A DNA stretch of 19,677 nucleotides from Echinostoma caproni (taxonomy: Eukaryota; Platyhelminthes; Trematoda; Plagiorchiida; Echinostomatidae): positions 2,780 to 22,456 of the forward strand of contig UZAN01044543.1 in assembly GCA_900618425.1 (NCBI GenBank), given 5' to 3'. Below, in pieces: positions 1 through 9,800 of the stretch (within the stretch, counting starts at the first letter, position 1; the number at the start of each line of letters is the position of its first letter). The notes under the pieces were generated by a model. That model saw nothing but the letters and a program-made list of their open reading frames with translations. It was not told the origin of the DNA and made no database searches. Both the position numbers and the translations under genes were made by a program.

Positions 1-890
1 GATTTTGAAACTTTTGATGCTGGAGCCCGTTAATCTGACTTTAGAAAGGCGTATTATATCCAGCTGACAGTCACTCAGCGCACCAGCACCCGGCCTCGAC
101 CTAACTGGGGAAGTAACAGAGCCAGAGGATAAGTTTTATTATTTGGGAAGCTACATCTCACCCGTTGGATGAAATGTCAGCTACCATAAAGAAGGCTCGG
201 TTGAGACATCTGTGACGCCGCCGCGACATCCGGCTGTCCGCGAAGGGTCGAGTATATACTGCGGCATTTCGGCCAGTTCTGCTATACGGCGTAGAAATTT
301 GGCCATTAAAAAAACAGGATAGAAATAGACTCCGTGTGTTCGAACACCGCTGTCTATGTTACATTGCACGAGTCTGGTGGGGTAACCGGACGAGCAATGC
401 TGCAGTTAGGCGAGTAGTTTTAGGTAATAGCGTTCGGCCACTGTAGCCAGTGGTCGACCTCCATAGATTAATTGGTTCGGACATGTGTCGCTCATGTCAC
501 CACGGCATGTGATGTTTGCCGAGGTAAGTAGTGGGTGGAATAAATCCAAAGGCAGTCAAACTAAGACCTGATACGAGGGTATGAAAACCATAACCAGGAC
601 ACTGGGTCACATAGGTTCCGTTAGGCTCGTGCCTAGGGACCTTGGGATAACCGTAATCGTTGTTTATAGACACCGAGTAATATGGCTGAGTATCATAAAC
701 AAAGGCGTTCGTGCATCTTCTCAATTTCTTTGCAAACTTAGTCCATTGAAACTGTCCGTTTTCTCTTCGACACAACTCTCAACAATCCTGTCTCTCTCAT
801 ACTACCTCATCTAAATCGGCAGCCCAAAGACAGCAACCAAAACCGGCCTACCAAAGTGCATGGTTAATGGTCGTACAAACTCAAACTCGT
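1..890 (+). mobile_element. RTE-type non-LTR retrotransposon, 3' part, copy R1
   Basis: From about 119 the plus strand reads EPEDKFYYLGSYISP, the conserved Y-LGS-x-ISP block just after the RT palm in trematode RTE elements. Further on are remnants of CLRWFGHVLR-like sequence (about 460-500) and MKTITRTLGHIG followed by RDLG (581-650), the cysteine-poor C-terminal tail. Stops and frameshifts occur every few dozen codons. The 3' end, judged by similarity to copies R2 and R4, is around 880-890. The 5' part is outside the window. Confidence 0.85.
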
Positions 891-1071
891 TAGCGTCTGA
901 TTCCTGGAATCTAAGTGTTCTTACGTTCCAGCATACAATGTAAGAAGTGTTGTGTAGTTTAAGGTTTCCAGTGTGCACATTTGACAACCAAGCCGCTGCA
1001 AGAGCACAGGGCGCGTAGCATCCCGGGAATACCGTAGCATGGTTGTCTAGACAAGTTGAGTGGATATCCAT
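811..1071 (-). other. Antisense open frame with WNVRTL endonuclease-start motif
   Basis: The minus strand at roughly 880-980 reads TSYIVCWNVRTLRFQES. W-NVRTL is the hallmark of the first beta strand of the AP-like endonuclease of RTE/CR1 elements. No clear endonuclease sequence follows, and the frame runs into the reverse of the R1 3' tail. It may be a tiny inverted fragment of another element at the R1/R2 junction, or a chance match. Confidence 0.35.
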
Positions 1072-1239
1072 GACATTTCACGGAAGTTAGGTAAAGGAAA
1101 CATCCCCAGCGTCACCTGGCAATGGAAGACGTGTGTTGTGTCTGGAAAACGCATACTACACCCTACTTAATTCCTCACTGAGTTCTTCAGATAAAAAACC
1201 TCATCTTCACGCTTACTCCGGGTGTGTCAGGCGATTAGG

Positions 1240-1760
1240 CATCCGGAGGTTGGATTGCTAATGGTGTCGGGATTGCGCTAAGTACCAAGGTTGAGTGCCC
1301 ACTTTTTGACTGGATTCCAATTAGTGGTCAACCTTTCGCTTCACGTATGGACAATTCAGTACCAGCCAACAGCTACAGAACGAAACGTCGGAGCTAATGG
1401 GTCGTATTTCTATAAACACTATCTGATCGCAGTACATCCGAAATGAAGGATGAATTCAACAAAGGCCTTTCTCAACTACTCTAAAGTGCTTGTTCAAAGG
1501 TTATCATGGCAGTCACTAATGACTTCAATGCTCAAGTGAGACCCCTGGACAAACCAGAAAGGCTTCTTGGCGTTCCACGTGGAGTCCCAACCAAAAGGGT
1601 GAACAATGTAGATGGACTAGTCGAACTCCGCACAAACCCCCAAATTTTGGTACAAAAAACGAAACCAAATTTATAGAAAACCCCAGACTCTTTACAGCGA
1701 TGAACTCAAATCAAGTACATTACCATCAGCTACCGCTGGCGGGGATCCGGGCCTAGATAT
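1240..1760 (+). pseudogene. AP-endonuclease domain remnant of R2
   Basis: The conserved landmarks are GVGIAL near 1260, a D-EF helix near 1445, the T-x-DFNAQV metal-site region near 1515, GVPTKRVNN-x-DGLVELR near 1585-1630, and the C-terminal QIK-x-ITISYRWRGS near 1705-1748. In active endonucleases the DFNA block carries catalytic Asp and Asn, and the final S-D-H block follows RWRGS. Here the frame contains several stop codons, and no S-D-H was seen after RWRGS. Confidence 0.8.
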
Positions 1761-1782
1761 TAACTGAGACAAAACCACCAGA

Positions 1783-2150
1783 ATGGAGGCCCATGACCCA
1801 GTGCAAGCGACAGCTGCAAATGTCTTAAAAGTTGAGCTCTCTCACCACCTCTCACTTCGACCACCCACCGAGGGACTCTGTGAACAGTGGAAGTTATTCG
1901 AGGAAGTTATCCAAATGTCGATCAAAACGACGGGTGGTTGTACCGTACGATCAAAGCGCAAACCATGGATCTCCGCTAAATCGACTACCTTGCTGGAGAG
2001 CCGTAAAACCATGACTCCAGATGCCAAATAGGACATAGCACGCAAATTCCTAAAACGCCAGCTCGTAAAGAGTCCAAAGAATGAACGTGAGAAGTGGTGG
2101 ATAGCAAAACGTGGACAGCCGGGGAAGGCCATGGCTATTAGTAAGTATTA
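1783..2150 (+). pseudogene. Endonuclease-RT linker remnant of R2
   Basis: The plus strand reads LSHHLSLRPPTEGLCEQWK, then KRKPWISAKSTTLLESRK, and after one stop KFLKRQLVKSPKNEREKWW. The order W-x-x-F/R-E-x-I, then W-IS-x-x-x-x-L-x-x-x-RK, then R-x-x-x-x-WW is the usual linker of RTE elements. One in-frame TAG near 2030 and another at about 2148 interrupt it. Confidence 0.75.
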
Positions 2151-2439
2151 GAAAGTATGCGTGAGATAATTGAGGAATCCGATAGTATACAGGCTAATAT
2201 TCAGCAAGGAAGTCATGAAAAGATTACCGGGGGAATGAGTTACCTCAAAAGGTACAAGGTGTCCGACCCGGATGAACTGTCTCCATCTGGATGGATCGTT
2301 AGTTTTAAACAGCTCGCCGTTTCCCTAAATATAAATATTAAACTTGTGACAGTCTTCATCTTTCCACACTGGTTGTACTGTTCCTTAGAAATTTTTCCAG
2401 TCTTAAGGATAAAGACAACTAACTGTATTTTCTTTTCAA

Positions 2440-3290
2440 GACCTCAAACCTCTCTCGTTGCAGTGGCATTTGCAGACGATATTGTACTGACAAGTGAAGA
2501 GTAACGCAAATCGCACACATTTCCGAATGGTTTGCGCGCTAATCTAGCCATGTTCCGCATGCGTTTAGAACCTTCAAAGTGTAAAACGTCGCTACAGGAC
2601 TGGATTGACCCTACCTCCAACCTCACTATAACTGCGGAAGTAATAGAGGGCGTCGACAAATTATGCTATTTTGACGGCTACATCTTACCTGGCGAGCGCA
2701 TCAGTTTCGGCGCGCATACAGAAGGCTCGAATAGCATTTATCAAGACATATGTGGCGCCGTCGAGAAATTCGACTGTGAAGAGTCGAGCGTATGCTGCTT
2801 TACGGTGCAGAGACTAGGCCATTACCGGAACCGGATAAATACACATTGTCAATGTTTGAACACCACCGTTTACGCCGCATTGTACAAGTTTGTTGGGGAA
2901 ACCGGAAAATCTGGTTAAGGGTAGGCGCTTAATTTGAGGTAATAGCGGTGGCCCAGTGATATAACTGGTCGACCACCATAAATTACGTTGGTTAGCATGT
3001 GTTACATAATTCACTAAATGGATTGCCACGGCGTGCAATCTATGTAGAGGCAGGTAGTGGGTGGAAAAAAGTCAAAGGCGGTTCAACTGAGATCCTAACT
3101 AGAAGACGTCATAAAGGTCGTGTTAGGCTTCCTGAATGGGGAACTCGGGGATCAGCATAACCGATGGTAAATGGCAGTGAGTGATATGGCTGAATGTCGC
3201 AAACCGTAGCGCTTGTGCATTTTATCAGTCTTTTTCCAACCTTGATCTCTCGGAATTCTCTATTTTATCTTTTTTTACACTGCTCACAAA
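2440..3290 (+). pseudogene. Reverse-transcriptase C-terminal remnant of R2
   Basis: The fragment begins with PQTSLVAVAFADDIVLTSEE, the RT catalytic F-A-DD box (the YADD equivalent). A frame shift is followed by ANLAMFRMRLEPSKCKTSLQ and DWIDPTSNLT, then a Y-LGS-like block changed to CYFDGYILPG. Further on come CLNTTVYAALYKFVGETGKS (from CLR-x-IA-x-x-x-W) and remnants of the C-terminal tail with SDMAECRKP near 3190. The frame is broken at least three times. Confidence 0.82.
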
Positions 3291-3346
3291 GACACGAACC
3301 ACCGCATAAAGTTGCATGGTTATTAGGCGTGAAAACTGAAACTGGA

Positions 3347-3804
3347 TGAGAGAATTGTGGTCAGTTGAACGAAATGAAGAAATTCAATTGACAAAAACTT
3401 ATTTTCGGTGTTTCGAATGAAATTCTATAGAAGATGTTCTGGAAAATCAACAAACATCAACACGGGCAAACAAATCAAAAAACACATCTACAGCAAGGAA
3501 CTGAACCCTGTCAACAGCGTAATACCCACCTGATTGCAGATAACTGAGACCAGCGAGTGTCAATACGCTAGACAGGGGAAAAACAAATGGATGGGGTAAA
3601 GGGTGAATTCAGTTGTGTAGTTCGACAGAACGGTACAAAAAGCATCAAATGAGCAATGAGGGACAAAAGTTGGAATTTTCAAAAAACAATATAGTCAATA
3701 AGAGGGAGAGTTGATTCTGGAAATTTTACATAAAATTGAGATTTATCTCAAAACTATCATGTACACTGATTCCCACAGATGAGCGCTATTGGCAGGATCC
3801 TCAC
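3347..3804 (-). other. Gap: intron or downstream sequence of XPO5, nothing recognised
   Basis: This AT-rich stretch has no open frame with recognisable content. It lies between the 3' end of R2 and the candidate exon e10. The remaining C-terminal exons of XPO5 (roughly the last quarter of the protein) were not found here. Confidence 0.5.
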
Positions 3805-3848
3805 CTTGGTCCAAACCAGAGCATGAGGTGTGGAAACAAAGATAAGCG
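3805..3848 (-). CDS. XPO5: Candidate 44-bp exon e10 of XPO5
   Basis: This segment has a good acceptor (TTGTTTTTCATTTGAAG) and donor (CCAAG|GTGAGG). It starts in phase 0, as e9 requires, and would end in phase 2. It encodes RLSLFPHLMLWFGP plus a split codon. The first three residues, RLS, fall exactly where vertebrate exportin-5 has MRLSQKW after the GPLFTYLH helix. The rest is not recognisable, although this part of the family is variable. It lies 293 bases downstream of e9. It could be a chance pair of splice-like sites. Confidence 0.4.
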
Positions 3849-6800
3849 CTTCAAATGAAAAACAAGTATTTGTCAGCAAGCGCTCACAATGATGTCAAAA
3901 CTGGGTTGCGATTCCAAGTCTCTAACCATGATTGGGTTAACAATGAAGAAAACCAACACCGGCAAATTTTATCTATCAGATGAACAACGCCAATCTCTAT
4001 TATGGATAAGGAGAGGAAAAAGGAGGTCCAGACCGAACAAACAAACAAACAAACATGATTCTGATCCGTAATCTTGAGCACGACCATGAATATTTAATGG
4101 AACAGAGTAGAATCCATCGAGAACCGGATGAAAAAGCTTACCTGAACAAACGCTTCCACAATCGGGGGTAATAAGGGTACCAAAGCTGTCTCAAGATACT
4201 CCTTTGGACAGTTCCGGATAAAAGGTCGAATCACGGTTCCTGATACGCGAGTTCACTCGTTAAGAAATGAGAAAAACGCGAGGGTGCCTGGCATCGAACA
4301 TTTAAATAATGAAAAAGATTGATTTGGTTTAGCACAATTCACCAACAGATAAATATTTCTGCTGAATTGAGGACTGTTAAGTGAAGATTCAGGCAAAACG
4401 AAAGCTTTTCTGTGTGGTTCCGGCAATCGTGTGACTATGTTCAGCAAGCGTTTGCGTCGCCAAAGTAGAAAATGTTGGTACAGGACTGGGCTAGTTCCGC
4501 TCCCAACCTCTTCCCGAATCGGGAAGCAATAGGAAAGTAGACGCTTCTTGTTATCTAGAAGGCCAAATCTCACCTGCGGAACACATCACAGGTAATATGT
4601 GGCCATGCATTCAGAAAGTCCGGTGAGTTTCTGTTAGCCTGAGACATCTTCGATGCTGTCGCGACTTTCAGTGATCCGTTAAGCATCCGGTGTATGCTGC
4701 AAATGTTCGGCTGGTGAATGTTGTTTGGTGCAGAGACTTGGCCGTTACAGGAAAATGGTAAATAAATATCATACTATGTCCGAACACTGCTATCAAGTCC
4801 GCATTGCACAAGTTCTGTGATGCAGCCGAACAACTAATGCCGCGGTTAAGAGCAGAGTTTTAGGTAGTCGTAGACACACCTTAGAGTAATGTGTTTGAGC
4901 TCTGTGGATTGCAGTGGTTGAGATATGTGTGATGTGTTTGATGATAGACCGCGCGTAGGAGAAAGTATAGAATGATCAGAACAAGATTTGGCATGAAAGT
5001 ATGAAAACCCCGACCGAAAATTTGATCACATAGGTTGAGTTAGGCCTCCTGTATGGGAACCTCGAGATCAGTGTCATCCATGGTCAGAGATACAGTGGTA
5101 CGGCAGAGTATCGTAAACAGTGGGGCTCGTGTATCGACTTAAACTGACCACGTTTAGTGTAACTGAAGTTCAATCTTCCTAGTTATGAACACCTGTTGTG
5201 AAAACTGGAAAAAGAGATAGTGAGACTTAAAATGGCGAACTATATGAGGGAAAATGGGGATGCTAATCTCTACGATCGAATAAACCCCACACAACAGTAA
5301 CATTCGATCCAAACTTTGGTGATTGTGGACGACTACAATGGCACGATGTTTCAGGAAGATTCACCCGACAAGACTTGATGTAGGACAAAATTAATGCTGC
5401 TGGTAATTCGAATTTTTGTTTCCGTTGAAAAATTACAGAGACAACTATGTTATACGACATCTATCCGATTGGAGTATTATGCATTCAATACTTCGTTTCA
5501 GGGCTCGGGTTTTGGGTTCTTAGAACCCAACATTACAAAATAAAATGAATGATTCTTTTGAGCGTAAACGTGATCGGGACAGCACGATAAAGCAGTGAAC
5601 AGGAAGAGAACATGATGAGTCACTTGCAGAGAACCGTGGTCGAACCAAGCAGATTAAACTAAGCTAGATGGGGACGCATATCCGCACGTTTATTGATCTA
5701 TTATGTCTGAAGGAGATACGCGAAGCGGGAAGTTGGTGGATAGATAACAGTTAAACGTAACTGGAAGCATTTACTGAAATGATTCCAGGTCAAAACCTGA
5801 GGCATCTCTTTCCAAGTTTCACGTGTGAGTTTGAGGGACACGGTTTAGCAGAGCAGATTATAAATGACTTTGATTCAGTATTTTCGTACTCCATTAAATG
5901 ATAAGTTACGCGGATGAACTGAAAAAGCCTAGGGCTCCAAATGAACTGTCTCGCGTAGGTCATCCGATAACGGTCGAGTCCAGAAGGCTTCAGAGCCAAA
6001 ATTTACTAAGAATGAACCCCTTAGCCAGTGGCTAGTCCACTGGGATTACGACCGGACAAACTACTTCGCCACTAGTCACTTTGGTGGGGATATCCCTAGG
6101 GTGGCGATAAATTAGGGTTCCTTCTAAGAAATCCGCAGGAGAGACTGTATTTTAGAGCCTTCATTGACAAAGAGCAAGGTCTCATCTGTTCATTCAAAAA
6201 AGAATGCTTTTTGAGCAAAAGGACGACAAGATAAGCTGACCGTTCGGGAATGACAGCTCCATTTGGTTTCGCTGACCACAGCTCGCGCAAGTAAAACATA
6301 CGATACTCTCAAAAGGTATGAGATTAAAGCACAGAATTCACGAGAGATAAACCACTGAAAGGATACGAATTAGTGAATTCAATCGCAGATCGGGCAAATG
6401 CTCGAACGCTGCACAACAGCCCTGATGCAAAACCAAGGCCAACTGATCGGTTGGCAGAGGATAAAGGCGTGTACGTAGTCCAAGGAACAAAGAACCCACA
6501 ATATGAAATAAGTTATCGTGACAATCATGGATGCATGCGCGCAAACGTTCCAGCGGTGTTTTCTCTGCTGTCTTAGACGAGCGTTGTGCCTGCTGGTTAG
6601 AAAGAGAAAAATATTTGATTAAAATGAACCTGAGTATCCAATAAACGGTCAATGTGCAGAAAAAAGGTGTACAGCTATTTCCGTGCAAACACATGTGTCA
6701 AATAATTGTGTGGGTAAGATGTTGCCTGCTGAAGTACGCAACTGCTATTTCGTTGTACTGCCAATACCTCAAAATGTATAACACCAGTAAAATAAGCTTC

Positions 6801-9800
6801 TATTCCCGGTTCATAATGTCTAGACTTGAAACCTGGCAGCAGTGAGCTGAGTTATTCGATCACGGGTGCCTGTCTCAAACTCTAAAAGTTGGGTGGTGCG
6901 GTATTGTTCCAGAAAGAGGCAATTGTAAGATGTGGCACTGAAAAGCTGTCTATCCTCCTCGGAAGCTGCTCCATGCAAGGGTTTGACTTTGTTCAACGGC
7001 GACCGGGGCCGAAATTAATCAAACAAGCAACTAATCCTGATCCTTGTCTTGGCCGGCACTGTCGCCTTAGTGAGTACCCCAAGACCAAGATTAACGTCCA
7101 GGAGAAAGCCATGGAGCCCCTGGGCTCCCAATAGGTCTACGGGGTCCGGCAATGGAAAAGAAAACGGGTCGCGATATGCGCTGAGCTGGCCTCAGACGGC
7201 CGCGCAGGGACAGTAATGTTCCGCGACATGAATGGAGCAGACTTATCCCTTAGTAGAAGGGAATCCCGTACAAGTAGGAAAAATAAAATAACTCTATTAT
7301 GTCCCGGTGTGGCACAAGTTGAACATTACCTAGTACCTCGTTTATGATGATGCTTGCTTTCATGTTTTTTGCAAACTGCCTGATTATACTTCTGCGGTAC
7401 ACTCAAAATGCCGAGATTACCGGTTAAAACACATATGTCCTTCTCTTTGAAATTAAATTATGTTAGTTGATCTGCCTTCGCCTGGGCAGCCTGGCAGTAT
7501 TCAGCCCATAAGCCAATTATGGAAGGCTTTTTTCCTTTTTTATAAAGACTTTTGTACCATGATTTGCCTGGCACACAGTCTATCGTTAGATAAGTGTGAA
7601 ATATATTATTAATAATAATAATGAGTTCTACTCGGGTAGTCAGCCACTTACACCGGATGATTGAGAATTTTATTACGCGATACAGCATTTGAACGTATCA
7701 AGAATTAGACTGACCGCGTTCCAAACGCAAACAACGCCAAATAATTGTAGATCAGTGACAGTTAAAAAGTCAGTGTCACAGATCGTAAAGGATTCCACTG
7801 AAAACACATCACCAGACAGGGTGTGTTCGTTATACAGCATTTGGAAAACGGAAGAATAAAGGTTGCCAAAACCTCTTGAGGATCTAATGACCAATTAAAA
7901 GAAACCAGCTCACATTTAAACAAAAATGCTCTTGTACCTCTACTTTCGTCAAGTGTTTAACCGCTCATTCATATTAGATCAGTTCACTTTATTCTGACTG
8001 ACTGACTGACACGAGGCACCTGCCGATATCTAAAGGAATCATCCTACGGCGCCTCTTCTTGGTCTCGAATAATACATAGTTAAAATTTTGTGCTGATGAG
8101 CGAAGTGAAAGAAACCACTCGAGTTTCTGCGATCAATATGATCTGACTAGGACTGTGGTTGACAACCGAGCGCAATTGGAATCGAGAACCGTAAGCTGGA
8201 AACTTATTGAGGAGTTAACATATAGGACGGGAGAATATTTTGACAGTTTTCCACTTTTGCTTCATCTGAACGTTTAAATACCTGATGATCCGAAACCTGG
8301 CCAAGCACAATAGCCATATACAATTCGATAGGAACGCAAATCAATAGCGACCTGAGGATGCACACAGTATAAAATCGAAGAACAAAAAAGTGTGATGTCC
8401 GACAGTCGCTGAAGAAGGAATTCCTGAACCGTGATTCGTTGATCGGAGATAGCTTAAGTGAACGTATTGACAAAGATGGACATCAGTTCAAATGAAACAA
8501 TGTAGTAATTTTCGGACATGCAGGAACCCGTAATGGGCCGTTTGAAGCTATGTAAGTAATTCTGCTACTCAACACATTCACACGGAGATAATCTACCAAA
8601 CAATACAGAGTTAACACAATTATCGAACATAGTACTAGTCATAGCATGGACCATAGGACCCAAACCTTCCCTGAACTCAATGCCCGCCGAAAGGATAATA
8701 CAGACGATGATGTGTAATGATGTAATCAGCGTTGATTCATTAACTGAGAGATGTGGCTGAATGTCACCAACAGTGGTGCTCGTGCATTTATCTAATCTCT
8801 TCTTGACCAGAGTCTACCTGAATCGCTATCTTCACGCCGATACTGCTTCAAGCTTTCCACTTCTTCCTTCTAATCCTATCTCCAAATGGGTAATCAAAAG
8901 ATAGCAACCAAAACGGCTGCATAAAAGTGCGAAATAGTTGGTTGCATAACTAACAATTTTTCAAAAAAAACGAACAGATTTACGAACAACCACTAGTCTT
9001 CCGTCCTAAAGGAACCAAAGAGTGCGTTTGATTCGAATGGAGTGGATTCGTTCTAGGAAGCCAAAAATGCTTCACAGTGGTGACTGTCAGAGAGAGCGAC
9101 AGAGAAACAATAACTTCACAAACACAAAAAACAGACCAACCTGAGTGGACAACAGACTGGCCCTTGTGTGATCTGATATTTCAAAGGCTGAAGCCATACT
9201 GGGATGGATACCGCTGAAAGTTTCGGGCTGCCACAACTCATTGAACGAACTAGCACGGCAAAGAGAAGATGAGAGAGAGAGGGAGATAGAACGAGATAAA
9301 TGGAACACACTACAGTGAACTTGATTTACAGGACATGATTGGAAAAACCGGCAGATTAGACATCACATGTTTTACATTTTCATGTGAATGAAACTCGTAT
9401 AACGGCACATAATTGGCAGTGAAACAACGTATAGTAGCACACAGTGAGTGCCCGGTAGTCAACCACCTTGCCCCCACTCTACGACACTTGAGTATTCTGC
9501 ATTGACCTGCATACGAGACGATATGGGACGATTCCAGAAGAATCAAAAATCGTTGCGTTGTTCGCGTATGTGGTACGTGTGAAACGCAACAACAAAACAA
9601 CACGTAGTATACTGTTCTGTGGGAACATGAACCATTAAAGGTTGGGAGTTATGGTAATCATAGACTTTATGTACTGAACAATCTTTCTATTACAAAAGGT
9701 TGATGAGTTGCGATTCTTCGTAAGCAGACTTCTCATATTCCAGGAGGGGTATCTCCTTTATTGCTACACCCTTTGACACAGTGACAATCCAGTGGGTTCC

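Larger units (their letters stand above)
1085..3346 (+). mobile_element. RTE-type non-LTR retrotransposon, nearly full-length decayed copy R2
   Basis: Reading 5' to 3' on the plus strand, remnants appear in the order of an RTE single ORF: endonuclease start (MEDVCCVWKTHT, about 1120-1160), mid endonuclease (NGVGIALSTKVE, then FDWIPISG), MKDEFNKGLSQLL (about 1443), VTNDFNAQV (about 1515), TISYRWRGS (about 1720), the linker (1783-2150), the RT fingers (DPDELSP, about 2260), FADDIVL (about 2467), and the C-terminal tail to about 3290. The 3' end resembles R1. The frame is broken by many stops and is not functional. Most of the RT core between DELSP and FADD is missing. Confidence 0.87.
6593..9140 (-). 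other. Gap: e7-e8 intron of XPO5
   Basis: This 2.5-kb intron holds a GC-richer block at about 6889-7300, a short CTGA repeat, a hammerhead-like core at 8093-8128, and the R4 fragment at 8690-8960. The minus-strand open frames at 7458-7688, 7673-7894 and 8204-8473 have no supported homology, and their phases do not fit between e7 and e8, which join directly. Confidence 0.6.

Noticed and set aside
3884..4087. Minus-strand 67-codon frame ending at a GTGAGC donor
   Set aside because: Neither of the possible acceptors gives an open frame in phase 0 after e9 with family-like sequence.
7673..7894. Minus-strand frame with FGNLYSSVFQML, resembling the exportin-5 RFFSTLYENCFHIL helix
   Set aside because: Exon e8 at 6367-6592 supplies a much better match in the correct phase, and e7 joins it directly.
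9087..9308. The whole 73-codon minus-strand frame as a separate small protein
   Set aside because: Only 9141-9249 within it is coding, as exon e7; the flanks are pyrimidine-rich intron sequence.
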